Shown here piece by piece: positions 1-9,701 of a stretch of 64,000 nucleotides of DNA. Under the pieces are notes generated by a model. The model had not been told where the DNA came from and ran no database searches. It saw only the letters and a list, made by a program, of their open reading frames with translations. The first letter of the stretch is position 1, and the number at the start of each line of letters is the position of its first letter. Source of the stretch: Sediminibacterium soli (GTDB taxonomy: Bacteria > Bacteroidota > Bacteroidia > Chitinophagales > Chitinophagaceae). The stretch spans positions 434,001-498,000 of the forward strand of contig NZ_JAACJR010000003.1 in the NCBI RefSeq assembly GCF_009939225.1, in the 5' to 3' direction. The position numbers and the translations under genes were made by a program.

Positions 1-1
1 A

Positions 2-2305
2 GACAGTATTCTATATCGCGAACTGGACGTGCGCACGCGTGAGAACCTGATCCTGCAACGCAATACCAGTACCGAACACAGCGTCGGTTTTTCCGGTGCC
101 AACGAACAGGGAGATTTTGCACTCAGCCTGGGTACGGTCAACGACCAGGGTATGATCATCGGCTCTTCACTGAAACGCTGGAATGTGAATTTCAACGGAG
201 GACTGAATGTGGGCAAAAAGCTCAGGCTCACCACCAATATCAGCGCTTACACGGTTAACCAGGCCCTGCCCTATACCGATCCAATGGGCGGCGGCGCAGG
301 CGGACTGATGCAGCGGTTTATTGGTGTGGCACCCACGGTGCGGTATACAAACGACACCTCGGGTGTAATGCTGCCGGGGCCAAACGATATTACCCTGGGT
401 AACCCGCTTTACTGGAGCACACTGTTCGTGAACACCACCAACCAGCAGCGCTTTATGGGCGGTGTTAACCTGGAATACAGCATCCTTCCTTCGCTGAAAT
501 TCCTGGTAAGCGGTTCTGGCTATTTCCTGTATACCACCAATAATTTCTTCACCAAGGCATTCCAGCAGGGAAACAACGGGGCCTTTAATAACAACAGGTC
601 GGCTTCGTTTAACCAGACAAAAGACATACAGTTTACCACCAACGCCTTTCTGCAGTTCAACAAAAACTTCAACGGCCATAACCTGACCGTATTGGGTGGC
701 GGTGAATTTTATGATTTCAAAAGATATGTCCTATCCGGTTTTGCACAGGGCGCGCCCACCGATCTTATTCCCTGGCTGAGCGCATCCACTTCGCCAAGTG
801 TGATCAACGGAACCATTGTGAATCCTGCGGGCGCTTCCTCTAATTTTTCCGCATGGGAGCGACTGGCTTCACTGATAGGCAGGGTGAATTATCACTATAA
901 AAACCGTTACCTGCTTACCGGTATCGTACGTTACGACGGATCAAGCAGGCTGAACTCGGCCAATTTTTACGGACTGTTCCCCGGTATCTCTGCGGGATGG
1001 AACCTTTCGAACGAAGACTTCTTCCTGAAATCATCGCTCTCGAGGTATATCAGTCTTGTGAAACCCCGTATCAGCTACGGTGTGAACGGAAATCTTTCTT
1101 CGCTGGGTTATTTCGCCACGGCGCAGATCTACAACAACGCAGGCGTTTATAACGGGCAGGGAGGTACTTACGCGGCTTCCTATATCAACCCCGATCTGCG
1201 CTGGGAGAGATCCAACACGCTCAATATGGGCGCAGACCTTGGTTTTTTACAGAACCGGATCAATGTTTCCTTTGATTATTTTATCCGGAATGTGTACGAC
1301 AAAATTGCCAGCCTGGGTATCTCTGCACAAACCGGTTTCACAGGCTATACCACCAATCTTGCCCAGCTGCAGAACAGGGGTATCGAACTTGGCATCAATG
1401 CGCAGGTACTTGTGCCCAGAAAAGCGGACGGACTGAGTGTTACCGTCGGTGCTACGCTGTCGACCGCCAAAACCTATGCAGTTAAGTTGCCGTACAACGG
1501 TTTGCCGGGCAACAGGCAGGGTACTTTCCAGGTATGGGACCCGAAAAACCCGGGCCAGCTGTTACAGGTCAGCGGACTCATCGAAGGCCAGCGGTCCGGT
1601 CTTGACGAAGTGTGGGTACCAAGGTATGCAGGCATTTACACAGCACAGGCCGATCTTGCCAAAGACGCAGCCGTTTACAATTCTTTCCTTCCCTATACCA
1701 ACAAGCGGATCAAACAGCTTGGCGATGCAAGATGGGAGCAGACATACAGGAACGATACCATCGATTCAAGACAGTTTGTTTATGTGGGCAGAACCACGCC
1801 GCAGGTGGTGGGCAGTTTTTACCTGAATACCGGCTGGAAGGGATGGCATCTTTATGCAGGCTTTGATTATGCGCTCGGTTTTGTGGTGCTCAACAACGAG
1901 ATTGCGCGGGGACTGAACCAGGTGCAGGGTTCGCAGAACTCAACGATCGATGTGCTGAAAACATGGGCGCCGTCCAATCCCAATGGTACGCTGCCCAGGT
2001 ATTACTGGGCCAACCAGGGCAGGAACTTTGCAACAGACGCATCTGGCAACAACGTGCCGGCCAATATGTGGGAAAAAGGCGACTACCTCTCGCTGCGCGA
2101 GCTGACGCTGAGTTACGACCTGAGCCAGAACCTGATAACCGGGGCACTGAAGAACAAGATCAAGTCTATACAGGTTTACCTGACCGGAAGCAACCTGACG
2201 TATTTCACACGTTACAGCGGCAACTTCCCCGAAGTGGGTGGTGTTGATAACGGCAAATATCCCCTGCCACGCCGCTTTACCATTGGCGCAAAACTGACAC
2301 TGTAA
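2..2305 (+). CDS. SusC/RagA-family TonB-dependent outer membrane receptor, 5' partial
   Basis: The frame is open to the left edge of the window, so this is the C-terminal part (about 767 residues) of a protein that is usually 1000 residues or more. It is rich in alternating aromatic/polar beta-strand sequence and ends in a short basic barrel closure (RRFTIGAKLTL), as SusC barrels do. Signal peptide, carboxypeptidase-like domain, TonB box and plug must lie outside the window. SusC proteins import oligosaccharides across the outer membrane with a SusD lid. A SusD gene starts 18 bp downstream, and sialic-acid genes follow on the same strand, so the likely cargo is sialylated or sialic-acid-containing glycan (inference from neighbours). 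Confidence 0.93.
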   Translation, partial: DSILYRELDVRTRENLILQRNTSTEHSVGFSGANEQGDFALSLGTVNDQGMIIGSSLKRWNVNFNGGLNVGKKLRLTTNISAYTVNQALPYTDPMGGGAGGLMQRFIGVAPTVRYTNDTSGVMLPGPNDITLGNPLYWSTLFVNTTNQQRFMGGVNLEYSILPSLKFLVSGSGYFLYTTNNFFTKAFQQGNNGAFNNNRSASFNQTKDIQFTTNAFLQFNKNFNGHNLTVLGGGEFYDFKRYVLSGFAQGAPTDLIPWLSASTSPSVINGTIVNPAGASSNFSAWERLASLIGRVNYHYKNRYLLTGIVRYDGSSRLNSANFYGLFPGISAGWNLSNEDFFLKSSLSRYISLVKPRISYGVNGNLSSLGYFATAQIYNNAGVYNGQGGTYAASYINPDLRWERSNTLNMGADLGFLQNRINVSFDYFIRNVYDKIASLGISAQTGFTGYTTNLAQLQNRGIELGINAQVLVPRKADGLSVTVGATLSTAKTYAVKLPYNGLPGNRQGTFQVWDPKNPGQLLQVSGLIEGQRSGLDEVWVPRYAGIYTAQADLAKDAAVYNSFLPYTNKRIKQLGDARWEQTYRNDTIDSRQFVYVGRTTPQVVGSFYLNTGWKGWHLYAGFDYALGFVVLNNEIARGLNQVQGSQNSTIDVLKTWAPSNPNGTLPRYYWANQGRNFATDASGNNVPANMWEKGDYLSLRELTLSYDLSQNLITGALKNKIKSIQVYLTGSNLTYFTRYSGNFPEVGGVDNGKYPLPRRFTIGAKLTL

Positions 2306-2323
2306 ACCTCTGACGCTAAAAAC

Positions 2324-3856
2324 ATGAACATGAAAACCAATCAATACATTTACCTGCTGCTGGGTGTACTTGTTAGCTTCCAGCTCGGCTCCTGTAAAAA
2401 AGACCTTGCGGAGGTAGCCCCGCAGGACGCCATCAGCAAAGAACAGGTGCTCTCAGACCCCAATGCCGCATTAACGCTGTACAACGGTCTTTATTCGCTT
2501 ATGCGCTCCAACAATGCCACCCTGTTTCAACTGGGTGAAATGCGCTCCGAAATATGGACCGACGGACTGTTCACCGAGTCTGCCGATGCAGGTCTGCAGA
2601 ACCTAAGCCGCCATAACATCAGCGCGCTGAATGTGCCGTTTGCCAACTGGGGCGGCTTTTATAATATGATCTACAACCTCAATAACCTGATCACCTTATT
2701 TCCTAAAACACAGCTGTCGCAGGCTAACAAAGACCGGATGATGGCCGAAGCTTATGGATTAAGGGCCTACCTCTACTACACCATGGTCAGAACCTGGGGC
2801 GATGTGCCGCTGACGACAACGCCGATTCAAACGATCAACAATACGGCCGAAACATACAAGGCAAGAACCCCCGCGGATTCTGTGATGATGCAGGTGAAAA
2901 AGGACATCGAATCCTCGTTGCAGCTGTTCGGTTCATCCAACACATTATCGACCGATAAACGTGTGTACTGGAACCGGGTGGCAACCCTGGTATTGAAAGG
3001 AGATGTGTATATATGGTCGGGCACGCATATGAACGGCGGCGCCACGGATTTCACCACGGCCATGAATGTGCTCCAGGAAGTGCAGACGCTGCAGGGCAGT
3101 TCTTTACAGCTCAATGCGAACTACACCGATATTTTCGACCCCGCAAAAAAAGCAAATAACCGGGAGCTGATCTTCGCCATCAATTATGAGATAGGTCAGT
3201 CAACCATGGGTGCGTTTTCCAGTTTCCAGGTAAATGCCATACAGGCCGCTACGCTGTCGCTGGCACAGGCGCCCACGCCCCTGGTATCTGCCACTTACCC
3301 GTACGTAAACGGCGCCAACAGGGTGGGTATGAATGCGGCCATGATCACAAAGCTTACCGGTGGCGCCGCAGACCAGCGCATCAGCAACAGCTTTAAGGTA
3401 CTGTACTCCAATTCATCCCCATACGCCGTGCGCGGGGTATTGCTTTCAAAATGGCTGGGCTCAACATCGGGCACCTCGCAGGTATATAACAACGATTACC
3501 CCGTTTACCGTTATGCAGATGTGCTGCTTTTACTGGCAGAGGCAAAAGCAAAACTGGGCGCGGATCCGTCAACTGAGATAAATTTGATCAGGCAAAGGGC
3601 ATACGGCGCCGGCTTTACGCCTTATGTAAGCGGCTCCCTGTCTGCCAATATGGACGCGATACTGGACGAGTACCAGCGCGAATTCATTGGAGAAGGCAGG
3701 TACTGGTGGGCAATGAGAAGGGCGGGAGACAGTTATGTATATGCGCGTGTAAACCCCGCGTATCTGTCTGCTTCCACAACCGCTAAACTTTTACTGCCGA
3801 TATCTGTTTCCATGCTGAACAACGATCCGTTGCTTCAGCAGACTAAAGGATATTAA
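2324..3856 (+). CDS. SusD/RagB-family nutrient-binding outer membrane lipoprotein
   Basis: 510 residues. An N-terminal lipoprotein signal ends at the lipobox LGSC, followed by Lys-Lys-Asp, so the protein should be acylated and sorted to the cell surface. The rest matches SusD: a helical TPR-like scaffold (GLRAYLYYTMVRTWGDVPL near residues 145-165) and a late YPVYRYADVLLLLAEA segment typical of the family C-terminal domain. A second ATG six bases in (2330) would also give a good signal peptide. It sits 18 bp after the SusC gene and forms the usual SusCD pair. The substrate cannot be read from sequence; the sialic-acid enzymes downstream make a sialoglycan the best guess. Confidence 0.95.
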   Translation: MNMKTNQYIYLLLGVLVSFQLGSCKKDLAEVAPQDAISKEQVLSDPNAALTLYNGLYSLMRSNNATLFQLGEMRSEIWTDGLFTESADAGLQNLSRHNISALNVPFANWGGFYNMIYNLNNLITLFPKTQLSQANKDRMMAEAYGLRAYLYYTMVRTWGDVPLTTTPIQTINNTAETYKARTPADSVMMQVKKDIESSLQLFGSSNTLSTDKRVYWNRVATLVLKGDVYIWSGTHMNGGATDFTTAMNVLQEVQTLQGSSLQLNANYTDIFDPAKKANNRELIFAINYEIGQSTMGAFSSFQVNAIQAATLSLAQAPTPLVSATYPYVNGANRVGMNAAMITKLTGGAADQRISNSFKVLYSNSSPYAVRGVLLSKWLGSTSGTSQVYNNDYPVYRYADVLLLLAEAKAKLGADPSTEINLIRQRAYGAGFTPYVSGSLSANMDAILDEYQREFIGEGRYWWAMRRAGDSYVYARVNPAYLSASTTAKLLLPISVSMLNNDPLLQQTKGY

Positions 3857-3881
3857 GCAGATGGTTTATATATACAGCAAG

Positions 3882-3903
3882 CCGGGAATAGTCTTGTTCC
3901 CGG
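3882..3903 (+). terminator. Hairpin between susD-like gene and the catabolic genes
   Basis: A perfect 7-bp stem (CCGGGAA / TTCCCGG) with an 8-nt loop lies in the 83-bp gap after the SusD gene and before the lyase gene. It is followed by only a short AT-rich stretch without a strong T run. It may act as a partial terminator or RNA-stability element, giving more SusCD than downstream enzyme mRNA. Confidence 0.4.
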
Positions 3904-3939
3904 ATATTTCAATCATTCAATGAAAAGCAGAGTTAGTTT

Positions 3940-4890
3940 ATGGACATACAGCATTTATCGGGATTGATCGCCGCTCCTTTTACGCCGATGAAGCGAAACG
4001 GGTTGCTGAACCTGTCGGTTATTCCCGGTTACTACAGGATGTTAAAGGCCAACGGCGTGAATGGCGCCTTTATCTGCGGCTCCACGGGCGAAGGCGTTTC
4101 TATGACCACGGCAGAAAAAATGCTGGTGGCGGAGGAATGGGCGGCCTGCGCAAAAGGCGACAGCGATTTCAGGATCATGACCCTTGTAGGCGGCACCTCC
4201 CTCTCCGACTGCAGGGAACTTGCCAAACATGCCGCGTCTACAGGATTGTATGCGGTATCCTTTACCTCTCCGTTCTATTTTAAACCCGCCACGGTTCAGC
4301 AACTTGCCGAATGCTGCAGGACGGTTGCTGAAGTCGTTCCGGATATGCCTTTTTATTATTACCATATTCCTGTACTGACCGGTGTGGATTTCCCGATGAT
4401 CGATCTGCTGAAAGCGGTGGATGGGCATATTCCCAATTTCGCCGGTATCAAATACACACACGAAGACTTCATGGATTTTCTCTCCTGTCTGCACTTTGCA
4501 GACGGCAGGTACGATATGTTATGGGGCAGGGATGAAAATATGCTTTCTGCACTTGCCGTAGGCGCCCAGGCCGCGGTGGGCAGTACCTTTAATTATGCCG
4601 CACCACTTTACTATGCCATTATAGACGCTTTTCAGAAAGGCAATCTTTCCGAAGCCCGCCGGCTGCAGCAGCAGTCTGTGGACATGATTTCCCTGCTGGG
4701 TAAATACGGTGGCATCGCCACGGGAAAGGCCTATATGAAATTGCTTGGACTGGACTGCGGCGAATTCCGGCTGCCGGTAAAAAATATGAACGAAGAGCAG
4801 TTCCGTCTTTTTAAGGCGGATACCGACCAACTTGGTTTCGGGAGTTTTTCTTCCAGGCTGCCGGATCTGTCAACCGCTGTTAACGCCTGA
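3940..4890 (+). CDS. nanA: N-acetylneuraminate lyase (DHDPS/NAL aldolase family)
   Basis: 316 residues, normal length for the class I aldolases of the DapA/NanA family. Visible hallmarks are GSTGE at residues 47-51 (carboxylate binding), the catalytic tyrosine in YYYHIP near 139-143 and the Schiff-base lysine K171 in GIKYTH. The reaction expected is N-acetylneuraminate to N-acetylmannosamine plus pyruvate in the cytoplasm. DapA and other KDG-type aldolases share the fold, but flanking mutarotase, sialidase and epimerase genes strongly favour sialic acid. The downstream gene starts inside the stop codon (TGATG), indicating translational coupling. It corresponds in role to nanL of the Bacteroides fragilis nanLET operon. 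Confidence 0.92.
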   Translation: MDIQHLSGLIAAPFTPMKRNGLLNLSVIPGYYRMLKANGVNGAFICGSTGEGVSMTTAEKMLVAEEWAACAKGDSDFRIMTLVGGTSLSDCRELAKHAASTGLYAVSFTSPFYFKPATVQQLAECCRTVAEVVPDMPFYYYHIPVLTGVDFPMIDLLKAVDGHIPNFAGIKYTHEDFMDFLSCLHFADGRYDMLWGRDENMLSALAVGAQAAVGSTFNYAAPLYYAIIDAFQKGNLSEARRLQQQSVDMISLLGKYGGIATGKAYMKLLGLDCGEFRLPVKNMNEEQFRLFKADTDQLGFGSFSSRLPDLSTAVNA

Positions 4891-6053
4891 TGCCTATGAT
4901 CAGATTATTCAAGACCGGTTTGTTTGCCGCTTCTCTTTTTGCCATGGACCATGTTATCGCCCAAAAAGGAAAACCGGAGCTGAGCTGGCGGGAAGCCGGA
5001 AGCCTGCCCATGTCGGACGGACTGCGCGGAGACCTCGCAGGCGCCGTTATTGGCATACACGACAACAAACTGATCGTGGCGGGCGGCACCAATTTTCCCG
5101 ACAGCATGCCATGGGCGGGCGGAAAGAAAAAATATTATACCACCGGTTTTGTACTGACAAAAAACGCAGCCGCCCAGTTCGAAACGGAGCAACAGTTTTC
5201 CTTACCCTATCCTTTGGGTTACTCAGCCAATTGCTCGGTTCCCGGTGGGATAGTGGTGGCAGGCGGAGAAAACGACGCCGGTATCAGTAAACAGGTTTTT
5301 CTGCTTCAGTGGAATGCCGGTGAGCGCAGGCCCGTCATCACCGGTCTGCCCGATCTGCCGCTGCCGCTCACCAATGCGGCCATAACGGCAAGCCGGGGTA
5401 AAGTATATATTCTGGGAGGAGAAACGGTTAACGCCGTATCCGACTTAATGCTGGTGCTGGACCTGAAGCATACCGAAAAAGGATGGAAACGACTTCCGTC
5501 TTTACCATACCCTGTTTCGCATGCAGTGGCTGTGGTACAGCAGAACGGCAGACACGAGTGTCTTTACCTGGTGGGTGGAAGAAAGAAAAATACCGGAAGC
5601 ACAAGTAAACTATATACCTCTCTCTGGCAGTTCAGCCTGGAGAAACAGCAGTGGCATCAAAAAGCATCATTGCCGCTGGCGCTTGCCGCGGGAACCGGCG
5701 CATCTGTGGGCAAAACAGGTATTTTGTTATTCGGTGGAGACGATGGAACAACATTCCATGCCGTGGAACAGCTGATAGCTTCCATTGCTGCCGAAAAAGA
5801 CCCGCGCAGGCAGCAGGCGCTCATTACGCGCAAGGCAAGATTACAATCAACGCATCCGGGGTTTAACAGACAGGTGTTGCTGTACCGTACCGCAGCAGAC
5901 AGCTGGGAAACGGCGGGACAAATTCCCTGCGAAGCACCGGTAACAACAACCGCGGTGACATGGGATCATGAAATCATCATTCCCGGCGGAGAAACCAGGG
6001 CGGGTATCAGAACGCCCCGTATTCTTGCAGCCAGGATAACCGACCCGAAATGA
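4890..6053 (+). CDS. nanM: Cyclically permuted mutarotase, N-acetylneuraminate epimerase type
   Basis: 387 residues with an N-terminal signal-like segment (to about residue 25, ending VIAQ), so probably periplasmic. The body is a Kelch-type beta-propeller with recurring GG-containing blades (IVAGGTNFP, VVAGGEND, YILGGE, YLVGGRKK, LLFGGDDG, IIPGGE). This matches the permuted mutarotase family that includes NanM. NanM proteins speed conversion of alpha- to beta-N-acetylneuraminate after sialidase release. A start at the second ATG (4896) is also possible. It overlaps the lyase stop by one base and the MFS gene by four bases (ATGA), so it is firmly inside the operon. Confidence 0.88.
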   Translation: MPMIRLFKTGLFAASLFAMDHVIAQKGKPELSWREAGSLPMSDGLRGDLAGAVIGIHDNKLIVAGGTNFPDSMPWAGGKKKYYTTGFVLTKNAAAQFETEQQFSLPYPLGYSANCSVPGGIVVAGGENDAGISKQVFLLQWNAGERRPVITGLPDLPLPLTNAAITASRGKVYILGGETVNAVSDLMLVLDLKHTEKGWKRLPSLPYPVSHAVAVVQQNGRHECLYLVGGRKKNTGSTSKLYTSLWQFSLEKQQWHQKASLPLALAAGTGASVGKTGILLFGGDDGTTFHAVEQLIASIAAEKDPRRQQALITRKARLQSTHPGFNRQVLLYRTAADSWETAGQIPCEAPVTTTAVTWDHEIIIPGGETRAGIRTPRILAARITDPK

Positions 6054-7342
6054 GTACAGCAACCGATATCGGATTACAGGCGGCGCCCGGAAAGAAAATG
6101 CCGGCGCCGTTCTATGCATGGGCGGTAGTGGCCCTGCTATGGGGTGTTGCCTTGCTGAATTATATGGACAGGCAAATGCTTTCCACCATGCGGCCTTCGA
6201 TGCAGACCGATATCAGCGAACTGCAGTCGGCTGCGAATTTCGGCTACCTGATGGGTATTTTTTTATGGGTCTATGGATTGATGAGCCCCATATCCGGTAT
6301 TGTGGCCGACAGGTTCAACCGAAAAACACTCATCGTCTGCAGTTTGTTTGTATGGAGCGGCGTAACCTTTGCGATGGGCTATGCCACCACATTCGACCAG
6401 CTGTACTGGCTGCGGGCGCTGATGGGCATCAGCGAAGCGCTGTACCTGCCGGCGGGCTTATCGCTTATTGCGGATTACCATACGGGAAAAACCAGATCGC
6501 TGGCCATTGGCATTCATATGACGGGTTTGTATACCGGGCAGGCTATCGGCGGGTTTGGCGCTACCATTGCGGAAAACATTTCCTGGCATGCAGCTTTCCA
6601 GTGGTTTGGTATGATCGGTATCGGCTATGCACTTGTACTGCTGTTATTCTTAAAGGAAAAAAAATCAACCAATCATACTGCCGGTGCCACAGGTCCTAAA
6701 CCGGCCGCCTCTTTAAAAGGATTGAGGTTGCTGCTCACCAATACTTCTTTCTGGATCATCCTGTTCTATTTCGCCATTTCATCGCTGCCGGGATGGGGTG
6801 TCAAGAACTGGCTCCCCACTTTGTTTGCAGAAAATCTCTCTATCGATATGTCGAAGGCAGGTCCCCTTTCCACGATCACCATTGCGGTATCATCCTTCCT
6901 GGGTGTGGTCTTCGGGGGAATCCTGTCAGACCGCTGGGTGCAGAAACAATACAGGGGAAGGGTGTATACCAGCGCCATCGGTCTCGGTTTAACCATTCCC
7001 GCTTTGCTGCTGATCGGTTTCGGTCATTCCATCTGGGGTGTTGTTGCCGCGGGCTTCTGTTTTGGTTTTGGGTATGGTATGTTTGATGCAAACAATATGC
7101 CCATACTCTGCCAGTTCGTGGCGCCGCATAACCGTGCCAAAGCGTATGGCCTGCTGAATATGACAGGCGTTTTTGCGGGTGCATTTATTACCGACTGGCT
7201 GGGCAGATCAACAGATGCCGGCGAACTGGGCAAAAGCTTTTCCATTTTCTCGGTGGTGGTATTGCTGGCACTGATCCTGCAACTGGGTTTTCTGCGTCCC
7301 CGTACAAACGATTTTCAGGAATCCTCAAATCCGCTCAAATGA
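6050..7342 (+). CDS. nanT: MFS transporter, probable sialic acid permease
   Basis: 430 residues with about twelve hydrophobic segments, the size of MFS symporters. LNYMDRQML in the first helix and ADRFNRKTLI in the loop between helices 2 and 3 (motif A) place it near the anion:cation symporter/hexuronate group. The equivalent gene in the B. fragilis nan operon and in Tannerella is the inner-membrane sialic acid carrier. Both ends overlap neighbours by the ATGA quartet (mutarotase before, sialidase after). Substrate is inferred from context; glucuronate-type cargo cannot be excluded from sequence alone. Confidence 0.88.
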   Translation: MSTATDIGLQAAPGKKMPAPFYAWAVVALLWGVALLNYMDRQMLSTMRPSMQTDISELQSAANFGYLMGIFLWVYGLMSPISGIVADRFNRKTLIVCSLFVWSGVTFAMGYATTFDQLYWLRALMGISEALYLPAGLSLIADYHTGKTRSLAIGIHMTGLYTGQAIGGFGATIAENISWHAAFQWFGMIGIGYALVLLLFLKEKKSTNHTAGATGPKPAASLKGLRLLLTNTSFWIILFYFAISSLPGWGVKNWLPTLFAENLSIDMSKAGPLSTITIAVSSFLGVVFGGILSDRWVQKQYRGRVYTSAIGLGLTIPALLLIGFGHSIWGVVAAGFCFGFGYGMFDANNMPILCQFVAPHNRAKAYGLLNMTGVFAGAFITDWLGRSTDAGELGKSFSIFSVVVLLALILQLGFLRPRTNDFQESSNPLK

Positions 7343-8499
7343 AAAATACAGGTCTCTTCCTGCTTTGTATTGCTTGTTTTTTTTGCGCCGCCGCACAGCA
7401 GGCCGTGCCTGTGTTTGTTTCCGGTACGGAAGGGCATAAAAGCTACCGCATACCCGCCATACTGCAGCTTCCGGGAAAAGACCTGATTGCCTTCTGTGAA
7501 GGCAGGGTAAATGGCGCCGGCGATTTTGGCGATATCAATATCGTTATGAAAAGAAGCGCTGATGGGGGAAAGACTTGGAGTTCCCTGCAAACCATTGTGG
7601 ATGCCGATTCGCTGCAGGCAGGCAATCCCGCACCTGTCATCGATCTCACCGACCCGGTTTATCCGCAGGGCAGGATATTTCTTTTTTACAATACCGGTAA
7701 CAACCACGAAGGCGAAGTAAGAAAAGGAAAAGGATTACGCGAGGTATGGTATAAAACCTCTGTCGATAACGGGCAGAGCTGGTCGCCGGCGGTAAACATA
7801 ACCGTGCAGGTTCACCGGCCCAGGCAACCCGCGGTGAACAGGGCCTACGATTTTGCAGAAGACTGGAGAAGCTATGCCAACACACCGGGCCATGCCATGC
7901 AGTTCCGCCAGGGCAGGTACAGGGGCAGGATATTTGTAGCGGCCAATCACTCTGCCGGTGATCCGCAGAAACAGTTTATGGATTACCGGGCATTCGGTTT
8001 TTATACAGACGATCACGGCAGCTCATTTCATGTCGGTAAAGAACTCAGTGTTGCCGGAAGCAATGAATCGATGGCGGCCGAACTTGGTAACAGCAGGCTT
8101 ATGATGAACAGCCGCAACCAGCGGGGCGATATACGGGCCCGGATCGTTTCTGTCAGCAGCGATGGCGGCGCCACCTGGGACAGCACTTTTTTCGATCATA
8201 ACCTGCCCGACCCCGTAAACCAGGGAAGCTTATTGAACATCGGCGTGCGCAAAGGAAAAAATATCCTCGCCTTCTGTAATGCCGCGGATGAAAAACGAAG
8301 AGATAACCTCACGCTGCGGATCAGTTTTGATGAGGGAAGAACCTGGGCGCGTACGATACCCATAGACAAAAGCGCCGGTAACACAGGCGATTTTACCGCC
8401 TATTCAGACCTGGCAAAGATCTCCGGCAGAAAACTGGGCGTATTGTACGAACGCAACGGATACAGGGAGATCGTATTCAGAACAGTAAAATGGAAGTAG
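7339..8499 (+). CDS. nanH: Exo-alpha-sialidase (neuraminidase)
   Basis: 386 residues. A signal peptide runs to about residue 20 (CAAAQQ), so it is exported. YRIPAIL at 36-42 carries the Arg of the sialidase RIP motif, and four Asp-boxes follow: SADGGKTW (73-80), SVDNGQSW, SSDGGATW and SFDEGRTW. These mark the six-bladed propeller of GH33. NESMAAEL and the late YSDLAKI region can supply the catalytic Glu and Tyr. It would release terminal sialic acid from glycoconjugates in the periplasm or at the surface. There is no extra lectin domain and no sorting tail. It starts in the ATGA overlap with the permease gene and ends 4 bp before the epimerase gene. Confidence 0.94.
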   Translation: MKNTGLFLLCIACFFCAAAQQAVPVFVSGTEGHKSYRIPAILQLPGKDLIAFCEGRVNGAGDFGDINIVMKRSADGGKTWSSLQTIVDADSLQAGNPAPVIDLTDPVYPQGRIFLFYNTGNNHEGEVRKGKGLREVWYKTSVDNGQSWSPAVNITVQVHRPRQPAVNRAYDFAEDWRSYANTPGHAMQFRQGRYRGRIFVAANHSAGDPQKQFMDYRAFGFYTDDHGSSFHVGKELSVAGSNESMAAELGNSRLMMNSRNQRGDIRARIVSVSSDGGATWDSTFFDHNLPDPVNQGSLLNIGVRKGKNILAFCNAADEKRRDNLTLRISFDEGRTWARTIPIDKSAGNTGDFTAYSDLAKISGRKLGVLYERNGYREIVFRTVKWK

Positions 8500-8503
8500 C
8501 TGT

Positions 8504-9682
8504 ATGCAGTATACAAAAGAACGGCTGGAAAAGCTGCGTGATTTTTACCAGGACCAGTTATTGAACGATACGGTGCCATTTTGGTTTCCGCGTTCGTTTG
8601 ATAAAACCCATGGGGGTTTTTTACTGATGCGTGATGCGGATGGCACACTGTTAGACGACGACAAAGCGGTATGGATACAGGGAAGGGCAACCTGGCTGTT
8701 GTCCACACTCTATAACACGATGGGCCCACGGCAGGAATGGCTGGATGGCGCGGGACTTGGTTACCGGTTTCTCAACGAGCATTGCTTTGACACCGATGGG
8801 CAGATGTTCTTTCATGTTACCCGCGATGGCCGGCCGATCCGGAAAAGAAGGTATTTTTTCTCCGAAACATTTTATGTGATAGCCGCCGCCGCCTACGCAA
8901 AAGCCAGCGGCGATCAGGATGCCGCCAACAGGGCGAGAAAGGTATTTGGTGATTGCATCGCTTATGCAAGCGGTGAAAAGCAACTTCCCACCAAATTCAC
9001 GGGCACACGTCCGGCAAAAGGCATCGGCGTGCCTATGATCATGATCAATACGGCCCAGCAATTGCGCGAAACCATCGGCGACGAACGCTGTACCGAATGG
9101 ATCAGCAGGTGGATCGCGGAGATTGAGCGTGATTTTGTCAAAGACGATCTCAAATGCGTTATGGAACAGGTGGCGCCCGATGGCGGCATCATCGATCATA
9201 TAGATGGAAGAACGCTGAACCCGGGTCATGCAATGGAAGGCGCCTGGTTTATTTTACACGAAGCACGTTACCGTAACAACGACCCGCATCTGATAGCACT
9301 TGGCTGCAGGATGCTGGACTATATGTGGGACAGAGGATGGGACAGCGAGCAGGGAGGTATCCTGTATTTCCGCGATCTGTATAACAAACCCGTGCAGGAA
9401 TACTGGCAGGATATGAAATTCTGGTGGCCGCATAATGAAGTCATCATCGCCACACTGCTTGCGTACCTGATGACAGGCAACGAAAAATACGCCACATGGC
9501 ACAGGCATGTGCACGACTACGCCTACAAACATTTTCACGATAAATTACACGGCGAATGGTTCGGTTACCTGCACAGGGACGGCACCATAGCCCAGACCGC
9601 AAAGGGGAATCTGTTCAAAGGGCCGTTTCATCTGCCAAGACAGGAATGGTATTGCACACAGATACTGAACGCGTATATCTGA
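8504..9682 (+). CDS. N-acylglucosamine 2-epimerase (AGE family)
   Basis: 392 residues without a signal peptide, so cytoplasmic. It fits the (alpha/alpha)6-barrel AGE family: early FYQDQLLNDTVPFWFP, GGFLLMRDADG, WIQGRATWLLSTLY near residue 60, LNPGHAMEGAWF with the catalytic His, and late WWPHNE. The expected reaction is ManNAc to GlcNAc, the step after the lyase. This is the family used in B. fragilis nanLET (called nanE there, unrelated in fold to Escherichia coli NanE). It starts 4 bp after the sialidase stop. Cellobiose epimerase is a related alternative, but the gene context argues against it. Confidence 0.9.
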   Translation: MQYTKERLEKLRDFYQDQLLNDTVPFWFPRSFDKTHGGFLLMRDADGTLLDDDKAVWIQGRATWLLSTLYNTMGPRQEWLDGAGLGYRFLNEHCFDTDGQMFFHVTRDGRPIRKRRYFFSETFYVIAAAAYAKASGDQDAANRARKVFGDCIAYASGEKQLPTKFTGTRPAKGIGVPMIMINTAQQLRETIGDERCTEWISRWIAEIERDFVKDDLKCVMEQVAPDGGIIDHIDGRTLNPGHAMEGAWFILHEARYRNNDPHLIALGCRMLDYMWDRGWDSEQGGILYFRDLYNKPVQEYWQDMKFWWPHNEVIIATLLAYLMTGNEKYATWHRHVHDYAYKHFHDKLHGEWFGYLHRDGTIAQTAKGNLFKGPFHLPRQEWYCTQILNAYI

Positions 9683-9701
9683 TATCTAACTGCTGTTGAT
9701 C

